From positions 749,001 to 813,000 of the forward strand of contig JAJTWR010000159.1 in NCBI GenBank assembly GCA_021613335.1: 64,000 nucleotides of DNA, given 5' to 3'. The translations under genes were made by a program, and so were the position numbers. A model generated the notes under the pieces. It had not been told where the DNA came from. It saw nothing but the letters and a program-made list of their open reading frames with translations, and ran no database searches. Positions 11,365 to 23,622 of the stretch are shown here, one piece after another; position 1 is the first letter of the stretch; the number at the start of each line of letters is the position of its first letter. Source of the stretch: Whitmania pigra (taxonomy: Eukaryota; Annelida; Clitellata; Hirudinida; Haemopidae).

Positions 11365-12082
11365 AGAGTTTGACGTTTCTGTATTATTCATGTCACGGTA
11401 CATTAATGCAGACAAGAACTTCAAAGATCCAGGCAGTTTAAAATTAGCACATTTCACGTGTTTCATCATTTTCGTATTTTGTCTGCATGTTCTCTTGATG
11501 GCATATTGGACACTCAAGGCCGCTTACAGAATCCTATGTGTACGTTTATTTCAACTCAAGAATTTATAATAATTAAATTAATATGTTTTTATTCAAGGAA
11601 TTCTATTTTAAACAACGTAAATAACGTTAAACAATCATAAACAAATTTGTAGAGAAATTTACTATTTCGTTTTATATATAGAATAATTTATCTCAAAAAA
11701 GTTTTTCATCCGCTGCTTGTTTTTAGTTACTGATGTTTAATTAATGCTAGTCTTTCGGTCTGGATTTTTAAAGACTTTCTATTTTAGTTTAGACATTAAC
11801 TACATACAAGTAGTTTATGAGCTAACCAGTGCAAGATCTCGAACCAACTTTCGGAGAAGAATCTCTATAAAATCGTGTTTCAGTTTAAGCATTCAATAAG
11901 ATGAAGATCTGTTCACTATCCACATGTTAACTGTTTAACTAATGCATCTATCAAACTTCTACGGTTGTTAATAACATCTCATTTCTGTTTATTGTTTCCA
12001 GGTGTTGCCAGTTAAACTTCGAGATGAAGAAATGGAATTAGAAACGAGTTCATTATTGATTCGTCAAAATGAAGAAATCTGA
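11365..12082 (+). CDS. Two exons encoding a membrane-spanning C-terminal tail
   Basis: An open exon (about 11,365-11,539) encodes FDVSVLFMSRYINADKNF followed by a strong membrane helix, CFIIFVFCLHVLLMAYW, and a basic edge, then a donor GTACGT. The next exon begins after TTTCCAG at 12,001 and reads VLPVKLRDEEMELETSSLL before TGA at 12,080-12,082; phase is kept (both 0). No start codon or upstream junction could be placed. Its order after signal peptide, WSC and EGF exons on the same strand suggests it may be the anchor of that gene, but the obvious phase-1 join from 11,143 would create a TAG. It may instead be a separate small gene. Confidence 0.4.
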
Positions 12083-12360
12083 CAGAATTGTACCAGGATA
12101 GTTAATTAATGTTAAGAAATTAAGAATCCATTTGTTCTTGACATCATTTTATTCAACTGTATAAAAAAAGCGAACTAATGATAACTCCAAATGAAGTAAT
12201 GGCTTAACATGTAAACGTTACAAATATTTGATTAAAAGCACATTATCGCGTTAAAATACAGACTAAAATTTATTCCAACTGGAGATAAAAGAGATGTTAT
12301 TTCAATGCCGTAATGCTTTTGTGAGCTATTAATAGCCATAGTGTGGGAAGCACGGTACAG

Positions 12361-15300
12361 TTAAACAATCGATTTAGATTTCTCCAATCGATAGCATCTG
12401 CTAAGGTACAGCCACACAATTGCATTGAAGACGACGACGACCAGGGAAAGCCACCCAAGAGCCATGGACCAGGACATTTGGATATCAGTCAATCGGCACA
12501 CCTCCGCCGGGAGTGTTGTGTCAATGGTTAGGCAATCTCCTGACATGTACCTAAATTTCGTCGCCATTATGGTGAGCGCAAAACACAGGAAGGTGCCTTT
12601 TTATGGAAAATTTAAATACAGCTGAAAATATTAAGTCACAGGATTCATTCAAGTAGAACATACCGGAAACACAGTTTAGGACACCCGTAACCATGCACAC
12701 TGCCACCTGTTCTTTCCAGATGCTGAAAGCTCCTGTGCACAATGAACTTGCCATGCACAATATGCAGACAATTACGCAGGATACTGCCGAATTTTGCATA
12801 CCTGTATGTAATTTTCTAAGGTTACAGTAAGTGAATAAACTTATTTAAACATTTGGAATGTTTTCATAAACTCAGCAAGGAATATAAACTTTTCAAGATT
12901 CACATCGAGTCATCTTGAATCAGCCTAATGTGATTCATCGATGCAAAATTGAAATAAATTGTTTGTACGTAACCCTTTTCCGTTTGTTTGTGTGGCACAT
13001 CAACTTTACAACGTAAAACAATATCAACATGCAAATCTGCTGTCCATATAGTTTTCGGGGTTAATTCCCATTCAGATTATATTAAGGAACTCAGAAAACA
13101 AGTTAATTCTTTCAAAACAAACCTAGACAATAGGTTTGTATTTTAAACTTAGATCCATTAAATAATATAATAAAATGCGTTATTGTTCAACTGAACATAT
13201 AATATCTTTTCAATATCATAGCGCCTCTGACGCTATGCACTTACAAATTAATTATTTTGATCTGTTATAAATTACAACTTATAACATGTTTCAACTGTTA
13301 CATCATATGCAATCCTTGACTTCTTCCTTGACCATAATTTATAAACCACTTTTTTGAGAAACAAGATGGAATGAACAACGAATCAATGCCGTTTGAAAAG
13401 TTCTTATTGAATTTAAAAGTTACTTTAAATAATTATAGTTACTTTTTTATATTTTATTGTTTCCTGTAATTGAAGCTGTGGAAAGGATGATAAGGGATAT
13501 ATATCCGCAACTTATAACTAAAATATCAGAACATTTATATCGTACGAATGTGACCTCACTGGCGCAAATGTTATTAAACGCGAGACTTTTAATGCTAGAA
13601 AATACAGGATGCAATTTAAACTCACGTATAATTGATATCCCCTTTTCCGTCATATTGGCTTTTTCATAGTCTTTTATGTAATTGTAACAGGCTATCCGAA
13701 ATGAAGGCATGCTCTTGATTACATCTTTGAAGTACAAACTTGTCCTGAACTGCTCTACTAACGTTAATCAATTAATTAATAAATATTCAAGAGTGAATTA
13801 TAATAAATTAATTGATGGCTAATTAATTCAATCTAAATGAATAAAGTAAACTGCAGCGGTAATTTGCGATCCTACCTTGTTTCCCCCGTAATGTGAATTT
13901 TCAAGGTGCATGTGATATAAGAAGTCGTCCATGAAGGACGTCCGCAAAAATTTGTCGATTTTTTTTATCCCCCTATTTTGCGGAATCCCTATTTTTACAT
14001 AGAAATATTTCGTACACATTTATTTTAATAAATAAGCAGTTTTATTGTTCCAACGAAAAATCTGATATTTTTTGTTATTGTTTGCCTTGATTTGGATTCA
14101 TTCCAAAGTTTTTGAATAATAAATGTATTTTTGAGTTATAAATGTAAATACAAGAATATTGAAATAATGGAAATAAAATCACTAAAGAATAAATTTGGAA
14201 AATTTAAAAATTACTTAATTTGTTAAAAGTGCGGATTCCGCAAAAGAAATGATTCCCCTCCCCCCCCCCTTTCTGCATTAGTCCGCTTTTGAAGGACTCC
14301 ACTTGCGGACGTATTTTATGGATGAACTACATATTCTACAGACAGAGCCACCAAAAGGGGCTAAGGGAAGAAGTACCCGGCAATTTTTAGAGTTTGGGTT
14401 TTACAACTTTTATTTTGCATTTCTATGACCAAATTAAATTTAATTACTGATCCCTGGTCATTGATAACGTCAGCTTTGGCACTGGTTTTGGACTCAGTAC
14501 AATTTAGTAATTTAGGCGTCTTTTCATATATTTTTTTTCAACCATAACCATGTTAAACGACGTTAATTAAAATCGTATCACATCGTTTTTAATATCGTAG
14601 CATAACTTAAATTTTGATTTTGCCCCCACCCGCCTAACCTCCGGACCCAGAGTCATACCACTTGTTAAAATCATCTTCAGCCGACGTTTACGATAGTACC
14701 TCACTAAGCAGAACACTTTGTCGATGGCCACAAACTGGAACCAGAGGTAGATTTAAGGGAAGGCAAAGCTACAAACATTTTTATCCAAACTCGTATGGGA
14801 CTCGCATCGACTTAAAAAAAACGCCTCTGATGTACATGCCTTACAAATTTATTATTATTATTATTATTGTTGTTGTTGTTGTTGTTGTTGATGATGATGA
14901 TGATGATGTTGTCGTTGTCGTTGTCATTGTTGCTGTTGTTGTCATCGTCGTTGTTGTTGTTGTTGTAACTTTGATTAACTTTGAGTCAAACTTTTTAATT
15001 AAACTTTGAGTATCTGTCAATGAATTGATGACAAGAGAGCAAAGTCAATGTTATTCAAAACGAGAAAGACCGGTGCACACCTGAACACTTTATAAGGAAG
15101 CACAATAAGTCAATCAATGACTAAAAAAATAAAATAAAGGAAAGCAGCTACAGAACTTAGTTGGAAACTTTGTGTAGGATGAAGTAGCATGAAGAATTCA
15201 CAGTGATGCAAAAATACGGACAATTTCCCAACATATGCCGGTAGATTGTTGTACTTGAAAATATAATTCATCCCCCGAAAATAAACGTCTTTTCGAAGAA

Positions 15301-16542
15301 AATTAATATAACTTTCTTATTTTCTGGGAAGTACGTTAGATGGATGTTTTTCCACTAAAATACTCAATCAGTAAAAGTTATAAAGATCAATCACTACAAC
15401 TTTTGTCTCATTTTTATATCCAGCTGCCAATTCTCAGACTTTCTATTTTTAACCGATTGCAACATATTAATTTCTTGAAAAAATTATTTCTTGTTGATAA
15501 TAATTTAGAATTCTGATTTAGCATACCGATATTAAGATTCTTAAACACTTTAAATTAATATTAAATTAAGTTAAGAATGAAGGAATAGATTAATACTAAT
15601 TTAATATTTTATTCTATTGTCACATGACACGGTCAGCGCCTGATTTAGGCATGGTCGGGATTAGCAATGGGGACTTCCACCAACTAAATAAATCTTATTT
15701 TGCTTGCCAGGAGAAGAGGAGGAAACAGGACTAGCACAGAGGTTTGTGGGTCTTCACACTGGATAAATCCGGGACTGGACACAGAGCAAATCATTGGTCA
15801 CAAAAAGTAAGGTACGAATAAAAATTTGATTCATAAAATGCTCAATTACAATGGTCTAAAATAAATATTTTGAGAAACCACACTTCTGAGAAATTGCATA
15901 AACCGCTTTCTGACCTGAAATTCTGTCGCAGATCTGCCAAATGCCCCCACTTCTGCTCCTTAGAAGGACTTGCATAATTCGAACGTTGGATGATGTAAAC
16001 GGTGCTAAGGTTGAAACATTCTGAGTTGTGTTATCGGATCCTTCACTGGGTAGAATGTCTGAATGATATGAATTTTAAAAAATTTGTTAAAGTTGCCAGA
16101 ATAATTAATGACTAAGTACTATCGACAATATGTTGAAAAACACATTAAATTTTACCTATTAGAGCTAGGAAATAATTTAAGACGAAATTACTATAGTAAT
16201 ATAAATCTAGATATAATATATATAGTAATATAATATAAATCTAAACTTGCTTTGCTTCATGAGAGCAGACCATGATATTTGGTAGTTGGTAGAGACAAAT
16301 GTCGGCTTGACCCTGAGCAGCTTGAGGCTGTAAAATCCATTACGTTCGTCCATGATAGAGTCATTTCTCAAGAGATTCGGCAGAGTTTCCAAATCATGAA
16401 AGTCTGTTATTTCCCAGTGGTCAGTTGTTATGACAACCAGAGTGAGAGTGTAGGACAACAAGGTACTTAAAAGAACCGATGCAATTGGTCTTCGAATGCG
16501 TTTAGATTTTAATGCATCTCTAATCCTCCTTATCACCTCCAT
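12361..16542 (-). CDS. TMEM178-like four-helix (claudin superfamily) membrane protein
   Basis: Five exons with consistent phases (16542-16344, 16058-15915, 13754-13626, 12801-12664, 12539-12361) give 262 residues; human TMEM178A is 297. Helix 1 (VLLSTLLSYTLTLVV) is followed directly by TTDHWEITDF, resembling the TDHWYETD signature of TMEM178. Loop 1 carries the claudin-type W...C (GGIWQICDR) and N-glycosylation sequons (NTT, NVS, NMT). Helices 2 and 3 (CVIVCILCMASSLCTGAF; VCMVTGVLNCVSG) flank SIWKEQ, and helix 4 starts with MSWSMALGWLSL, like the SWS...W.SL of TMEM178. The first ATG is at 16,540-16,542; upstream codons are open but lack ATG. TMEM178 acts in ER/plasma-membrane calcium control in vertebrates; the role here is inferred. 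Introns carry a MITE and microsatellite. Confidence 0.75.
13211..13250 (+). repeat. SINE tail fragment
   Basis: AGCGCCTCTGACGCTATGCAC matches the ATGACGCTATGCATATGGCGC tail of the SINE at 9,443 and the reverse-strand piece near 50,430. Confidence 0.4.
13930..14326. mobile_element. MITE with GTCATCCATRAAR...ACGTCCGC ends, copy A
   Basis: Left end GTCGTCCATGAAGGACGTCC and right end GGACGTATTTTATGGATGAAC are imperfect inverted repeats of about 23 bases. The AT-rich interior (ATTGAAATAATGGAAATAAA, AAATTTAAAAATTA, AAGTGCGGATTCCGC) is shared with the copy ending near 43,331. There is no ORF. It lies in an intron of the TMEM178-like gene. Confidence 0.6.
14851..14966 (+). repeat. Compound trinucleotide microsatellite
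   Basis: Runs of (ATT)n, (GTT)n, (GAT)n and then mixed GTT/GTC/ATT units continue in one register. The resulting poly-valine/aspartate ORF is an artefact. The tract is intronic to the TMEM178-like gene. Confidence 0.9.
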
Positions 16543-17504
16543 GAGTAATTTGGCATGAGTGAGTTGTTGCCACGACAACCAGTTGATGATGTTATACTGT
16601 TATCGCCCGAATATTGGCAAAGTTTGCTGTTAACCGCTCATCTTTATATGAGGCCGATCGCGATGAAGCCCGACAATTATTCCATTCCAACCTTCTCGAC
16701 AGGCAAGTCATAATTTTATTTTGTTAAATCCGATTCAAAATTACAGAAAAATGAAGTTTTATATTTCGATAAACTCAAAACCCTCAGCAATTTGTCGAAA
16801 GTTGATTATGGATGTGTAATTTCGTTGCCATAGCATTGAACAGGTGTGCATTTCTGTGTCACCTGTACCGGAAATTATTCTCGATGCACGGAGCATAATC
16901 TTTTACTGACTGGAATAATTAATTTCTTTGATTTTGGAGTTTATATTGCCAGTGATATTTATAGATTATTTGAGGAAAGTCTCTCCTCTTTTAAATTAAT
17001 TATTAAATACTTTTAACAATTTAATAATAATTTTTTATGGTTCTCTTTAAAGTTTTCCACTAAAGAAAAATGACATGTTATTGGAAATTGACTTCAACCC
17101 AATCTATTCAAACGTCAATCGCACATGAGAATCTTAAAAGCAACTTAGGAAAGAAAATCTTTCCAAGCGTGTTTCACAAAAAAAGGAAAAGGCACCCAAG
17201 ATGTTTTTAGTAATTGGTTCAACCTCTGACGTATGGCCGCTGTACCTAGGAGCCAGAAATTTATATATATTAAAACAAATCAGGAAATGTAAATAAGGAC
17301 AATAAATAAATACATATAAATAAAACTATTGTTTATTTAAATATTATCACCTTGTACTCTAAATTTAAAACACAATTTCCATAGCATAAACGTTTGTTCT
17401 ACTTCATGATCGGATTTCTTTTTATCGTAAATAGTTTTCATTTGGTGCGGGAATCGGTGATAAAAAATAATATAACGCATTTCAGTTATTCTTACGAGTA
17501 AAGG

Positions 17505-17842
17505 GGTCATCCATAAAAGACTGACTAATGCGGGAAGTGGGAGGGTTAAGTAAATTTTAAATGGTGAAAATTTGAATTTTCTAATAATTTTATTTGTAAA
17601 AACTTTGAAACGAGTTCAAAAAAGGTGTACCTCAAATTAAGACAAACATGTTTGTCACAATCTACTGAATCAATCACCAACAGCCCAGAAAATTTATTAT
17701 TGGTTACAAATTTTTCAGATCGACCACCGGATTTTTTATTAGAACAATTTGTACACCAAAAGCTGACTTTTGCGGACAGGGAGAGGGAAGGTAAAAACAT
17801 CGGCAAATTTGTGAGGGCGTTGTTGTGGGTGACCCCTTATAA
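17505..17842. mobile_element. MITE of the GGGGTCATCC family, copy B
   Basis: Left end AAGGGGTCATCCATAAAAGA pairs with right end GTGGGTGACCCCTT. The interior resembles copy A near both ends (TTTGCGGAC). The ORF across it is incidental. It lies in the intergenic region between the TMEM178-like gene and the Q-rich gene. Confidence 0.5.
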
Positions 17843-18832
17843 CATTAGTCTTCGATATAACGAAGAAAGCTGGTAACCTCCCTTTCCCAAATAAGGACCA
17901 CATTTAAGATATAAAATGTCAAAAATCTTATTAAATGGCGGATGGTACCATTTTTAAACACGTGTGGTGCTGCATATAAGACAGATTATTTTTCACCTTA
18001 CAGAAAACCTTGCAAAATCAGACTTATCGGAAAAAGTAAACCAAAACAAATAAATTCATTTTATTGAAACAATTATTTAAAGTTAAACAACCATGAATTT
18101 TGTATCAACAATATATTTCTTATTAAAATCAAAAATATGCCAGGTCATTCTTAAAATTGTTCTGATTGAATTTCTCCCTAGGCTCATCTATTTTACAGCT
18201 TATTAAATCTCGTCCTAAAATATTTCAAAACCACAACATTTTGTGATTAGTTGTTTTATAATTACATAATTATTCCAATGCTCAGGCAATAGCGGTTGGT
18301 GTATTTTCATGTTGCTTGCGCATTTCGGAAGACTCTACCCGATTGTTAACTTTTTGAAAACATTGATTGCTGACATTTCTAAAACATCGAAGTTCAAACA
18401 CAAGGTGTATGTCCCAAATATCGTCGCCACTGACTAAAAGCCAAAAATACAAACGAAAGACAGAATGAAGTTAGAAAAGGTAACTTTTTCATTCATACTT
18501 TACAAATAAAAATTTTGATTTCACCTTTGACAATAAAACTGAGTAAGAAATGGTCGAAGGTACTGGTTGTGAGGCTGTTCGTATACAAAATCGTAAATGC
18601 AAGAATGGTGTACAAATGAGTAGCACATACTTTTACTTTTTGGCTTAAATGTGAAATGTAAAAAAATAATTATCATACTGGTTATTGTTTTCATACATAA
18701 TATTGATAGAAAATCTAACATGTATGACAGTAAGTTTATAATTGTAACTAATTGACAGGCCCGCTCTTTATTGTTTACATCTAGCCGCTCGGCTGTTTTG
18801 GATTTTCTGTCGGATTTGTGTTTTTATAGGGA

Positions 18833-20992
18833 ATGGAAATTTCTAATCCTTTAGTGACTTCCGAAACTGTTTTGATGCAAGTTATTCAGTCCGATGCAAC
18901 TAATAACGCTGCGCAGTTTGATGAGACAGACAAAATTAAACCAAATGTTGATCATGTTTTAAGCACACAACCCACTAATTTTACTCGATTGGTTAGTTAT
19001 ATTAATACTCATAATAAAGGTTATCTTTATTCCTAGAGAAATGAACCAATGCTTATAAGTTCACAGTCAAAGAGTTTAAAAGTTGTTACTACCTCTTATT
19101 AATTTAATATGAATCACTTGAAATCAAGTGATCATAATCCTAAAAGGATCATAAATAATACATCAATGCATTTTTAAATTAGACATAATATGCAAATGAC
19201 TTATTCAATCAATTTAATAGATTTATTTATGTTGCATAAGGTTTCATCTGAAGAAGCTTTGGAAAGATATAGCAAGCAAATTATGACATTTGACAATGAG
19301 CAACAAACAAATCAAGGAACAGGGAATGTGAATGAAACATTGGCAAGGTATAAACTACTTGAACAAGCTCTCTTAGGGTTTTGATTTAATTAATGTTGTT
19401 TGAGCAATGAATGAATGCTTTAGTTGCACTTAAATTCACTTTCCCTAGCTTTAACATGAACATTGACAGTTTTAGTAGTAACTGTTGACATGGCTCAAAA
19501 GACTTTGATGCAGCTCTGTTAAGGTCTAAAATCCTAGATTCCTTTCAAGGGCTTCTTTCACTCCAACATGCCTAATTGAAGTGGTTCATATTAAGATAAG
19601 ATTTGAAAGCAAGCGTAATAAATAAATTATAAAATTAAAAGTTTAACCTTCATGTATTATCCAACAGAAACTTAATTTTAGATATGTTGGGCACATTCAA
19701 AACACATTGTGGAAAACTTTCAGTCTTTGTGCTCTAAGTCACTGCCAGACCTGCTAAAGGAGTCTCTGTATGCTTTTCAGCCATTTCAATTAACTTTTTC
19801 TCCTGTGGATTCCAGACTTGCATTCTGTGTTCTGGCTGAGGTCTGCCAAGTGATTTGTATGACACAAGAAAATATTTTCTCCCAATTATTTTTCCCAACA
19901 TTTGGTTTTCCAAGTTTACTGTATCAAATGTCCTTTCATTATTTAAAGTCTGGATTTTTTTTCTAAGGGGGGACAAACCCTCACACAACTTGAGAAGACA
20001 ATCTTTTTTTGATTCTAGCCAAAATTCAGGGTGGGGAGGAACCCTTCTAAAATATGAGATGACCTTTTTATGCATCTAGTCTAAAATCAGGGGCTCTGCT
20101 TCTTCCCTCCCCCCCCCCCAAATTGCATCCCTTGTAACAAGAATAGATGTGCTGATAGATTGTTGAATATGAAAATATGACATAACAAAAAAATATGCCC
20201 CAACATGACATTTGAAGCAAAAATGAATATAAGACATTGTCTTATTTTCTTGGAAAGATGGTGAATGAATTAATGATCACAAGGATTTAATTATTTTTGA
20301 CAACTTGCCTTAGTAATAACCAAAATGTTTCTCTCAGAAATGATGATGGGCCCTCTTATGGAAATATGCTTCAGTCTGATTCATCCTCATGGCAAGAAGT
20401 TGCTGAACGCAATGATTCTATGGAACCAGGAGAATGCATAAACAAACCAGATTGCTCAGAAAGTCATCCAAACATTTTAAACTTGGAACATATAGAGGGT
20501 CAGGTTCTACTTGGTGTTGGAATGCCTGAGTGGGGAGAAGTGCTTCAAAAGGATGATGAAGGGAGGCTCTTGGATATGAGCTTCATGAGTTGTGATGCAG
20601 AGAAAAGGATGTTAAGGGCAACAATCATTGAAAGATCAAAAGAAATCAATAGGCTTCAGAAAGAATTGAGCACTGTTTTTCAAATCATTCATCAACTTAA
20701 GCAGGAAAATGAATACTTAACCCAACAACAACATTTTGTTCAGCTACAACAAACTTCTCAGCAGTCCAATGTACAACAGAATACTGCCGATCTCCAACAA
20801 CCAAAGTTTCAGGAAGTTCAACAGAAAGACCTTCACTCTTCGGTAACTTGTAACCAGATGTCTCCAACCAATCAACAACAGGAATTCCTGAATGCAAGAA
20901 CCACAAAATGCCAACCTCCCCAACAAAATGATCAACTTATGCTTCTTGATCTGCTTAGCCACATGCCTCCTCCTCAAAACTCTGAAATGTAG
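18833..20992 (+). CDS. Unrecognised Q-rich coiled-coil protein, 306 residues
   Basis: Three exons (18833-18991, 19241-19347, 20338-20992) join in phase to 306 residues. The N-terminal 90 residues are polar and acidic (MEISNPLVTSETVLMQVIQ; VSSEEALERYSKQIMTF). The middle holds GQVLLGVGMPEWGEVLQKDD and MSFMSCDAEKRMLRATIIER, leading into a heptad-like stretch (SKEINRLQKELSTVFQIIHQ) predicted as coiled coil. The last ~90 residues are rich in glutamine and asparagine and end LLDLLSHMPPPQNSEM. AATAAA lies about 50 bases past the stop. No family was recognised. The reading frame is clean over three exons, so it is likely a real gene; a transcriptional or scaffold role would be guesswork. Confidence 0.75.
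19948..20134 (+). mobile_element. hAT-type MITE copy in the Q-rich gene's last intron
   Basis: Shares GGACAAACCCTC.CACAAC, TGAGAAGAC, TTCTAGCCAAAATTCAGGG and CCCCCCCAAATTRCATCCCT with the better-preserved copy at 48,810-48,987. The right end AAATTGCATCCCTTG is present, while the left end is decayed. Confidence 0.6.
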
Positions 20993-21042
20993 TGAATGAA
21001 TGGAACTGTTTGTGTGCTGCTTATTATTTTTTTTTATAATGA

Positions 21043-21048
21043 AATAAA
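21043..21048 (+). promoter_or_regulatory. Poly(A) signal of the Q-rich gene
   Basis: AATAAA lies about 50 bases beyond the TAG stop and follows a T-run. Confidence 0.55.
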
Positions 21049-21363
21049 GCTGAATATCATGTCCAAAATATGTTGCCTCAAATGAACAGGAATTTCTAGA
21101 AAGTTGACGTACAGCATCTGTAGCCAGGGCCACATAAAATATTATTTTAGTGAAGTGCACAGAAAAATTAAGGCTCCACCCGAAACCAAATTAAGCTCCG
21201 CCCAATTAAAACAAGAATATATAAATATAACAAATGGTAGTTAAAAAAATATGTGTAACCTAACCCTCGGTTTTACCCCATTCAAGCCCTGAAGGGTCCA
21301 TTTTGCTCTTGCGGGAAGCCATTTAAAGTTAAGCCGCTGCAAGGAGTTTGTGATATTTAGATG

Positions 21364-22150
21364 CAGTGAACCCACTTATCTCGACCCCGGTTAACTCGCC
21401 AACCCTGTTAAGTCGACGTTTTTAAAGTGGAACTATCAAAATCCCTTTGTCGTAGCACTTTCTCATCGTTTTGTCTCAAGGGTAACACGCTGTAGCTATT
21501 CTGTTTATTTTTCGTTAAATGTCTGTAGATATTAAGAAAAAACCGGACAATCAATCAATAGAGAAATTATGAAATCATACTGCATCTGGAACAAATACTT
21601 AAGGAATAAATCCGAAAGACTTTTGCCGTCAGCGTGGAATTTCAGTAAACACAATTTAAGAATGGATTAAGAAGTTCTACGTGATAAAGCAAATGTACGA
21701 GAACTCTGTCTTTGATCCAGCAAGAAAAAAACTTAGGGTGGCTGAGCACAAGGCTGTCGACGATGCCATGCTTCAATGGTTCACAATTTTGCGAGAAACA
21801 AACCTTCCCGTTAATGGGGATTTTGTGATTGAACTTTGTGTTTGCAAGAAAAAATAATTATAAAGGAATCGACGGTGGTTCTCATTGCGAATCTGATGTT
21901 AGTTGGTTTTCACGTGACTTTTGTTGTTAGCAAACATGTACATATTGCTTTATTAATTACCAAATATCAATGGTAAAAAACAAAAACACGTGCATGTACA
22001 TTTTCATTTGTTAACGAACATTATGTACATACAGAAATTACAAGCACAGGCTAATACGCAGCCGCCAATTGATTTTCGTTTATCTCAATCATCGGTTAAC
22101 TCGACGTTTTTGGCAAACCCCTAGGTCGGCGACATAGCCAGGTTCGACTG
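21364..22150 (+). mobile_element. Tigger/pogo-like DNA transposon remnant
   Basis: Left end CAGTGAACCCACTTATCTCG and right end (reverse complement) CAGTCGAACCTGGCTATGTC are imperfect Tigger-type inverted repeats; TA follows the right end. The interior (about 21,640-21,830) encodes a CENP-B-like helix-turn-helix piece in a broken frame, with FDPARKKLRVAEHKAVDDAM and LQWFTILRETNLPV, matching the second DNA-binding domain of Tigger transposases. The DDE catalytic part is missing. A terminus of the same family is at 45,490. Confidence 0.7.
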
Positions 22151-22784
22151 TATTTAATGTAATATTCTCTAAAGAGAGTAAAGGGCAACGTCACATCGAA
22201 GTTACCACTAAGCTTGCTGTAAACGAAGAACATTCGTAAAAACGAGTCTTACTTCGAATTATTATTTAGTCTGTTTGTCCAATCTATGCTTGGTTCAACG
22301 TTGCGTTAACACTTCTGCTTACGCTTCATTATCGTTAGTAAATAAATGCTATGCTAGCTGCGATAGTTTATCTATTTTACTGTAAATTAGCTCTTTCAAA
22401 AGTAAATGTTCATTACGAACCATCTTCTGGCTATAATTCATCTTCAGAAGTAATTACAGTTTTTATACGCAAATTTTTAGATGTATTACAAAAACTCAAT
22501 TTAAAGTTTGAATTGCATTGGCATTAAAAGACATTAAAGATCAATGCCTATATATATATATATATAGCAATATAACTATATAACAAAATTAACTTGGTGG
22601 CCCATATCGTTTGCATGTCATTTGATGTTTTTGGCATCATCTTATCTCATAGGATGTTGGAAACATCAATATTCTCGGCGGTCGCCAACCTGCGATCTGC
22701 GATAAATATTTATTTATTCCAAAAATTTTCGTTTTTTGTTAAACGATTGGAGAAGCATTAATTAAGAGTTGACTATGAGGAAGT

Positions 22785-22982
22785 TTGGGGGAAATATTTA
22801 ATGATGCCAAGAAACTGAAAGTAATCCCTCTGTCCTTGCAAGGACAACTAGCAGACGTGTTCATACTACGAAGTAAAATGGATGCATTTCAAAAGAAAAT
22901 AATGCTGTGGAAAACGAGGTTGTCTGAATATTCACAAATGCTCTTTAACCTTGATGAGAAACTGAAGGATGTCAGCCCTTAA
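22785..22982 (+). pseudogene. hAT (ZBED5-like) transposase fragment
   Basis: The open stretch contains QLADVFILRSKMDAFQKKIM and LWKTRLSEYSQMLFNLDEKL, the pattern of hAT-derived ZBED5/GTF2IRD2-type proteins just before the F.L...DE block. It is short, with no dimerisation domain, and flanked by AT-rich non-coding DNA. Confidence 0.45.
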
Positions 22983-23622
22983 AAAATAATAAGCCATGCT
23001 CGACAGCAGTCTCTCACATATGTTTTTGGTTGTTGGGAGGATGACCCTGAACTTGGCAACATGTGAATAATTGATTTTTCTGCAAAAATCAAGAAAAATA
23101 AATTGAATATGAAAGAAAAGAAAATCTATCGACCTATCGTCTCAAACGTCATCCTCATCGTGATCATATTTTCGTAAAAAAATGAATAACCATCCAATAG
23201 TAATGAGTGAAAATCTCATCAGGATTTTGTTTCCGACAACCTGTACTTGCGAAAACACATTCTCAACTGTTTCTGTAATAAAAAAAACAAAAAACTAGTT
23301 GCCAGTTTGAAATTTCAAAGCAGCAACAAATATCACATTAATTAACACGTCATAATTAAAGTATATTAAATATTCTGTAATAAAAATGTTATTATATATA
23401 TCGAAGCGAGCGAGTGGGAAGGGTCAAATGTCGCGGATTGCTACTAATTTGGTTTATTCTAGTGTTTTTCTTAGAAAAAACTCGATAAAATTAGTATCAT
23501 TAGACTCGTCGTCGTCTTCCGCTTCTGCCGGTGCTTAAATTTTTCGATATCAGTGGATTATTTTTGCGTGGCTTTCGTTTGTTCCATTGTTTAGTTTTCG
23601 CGACTCGACACTCCCCTGTAAA

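Noticed and set aside
14662..15009. 115-codon ORF with poly-Val/Asp
   Set aside because: It is a translation of a trinucleotide microsatellite with no family resemblance.
17625..17876. 83-codon ORF
   Set aside because: It lies across MITE copy B and ends within its inverted repeat.
22540..22570. (TA)n tract as a functional promoter element
   Set aside because: It is a short dinucleotide repeat, far from any gene start.
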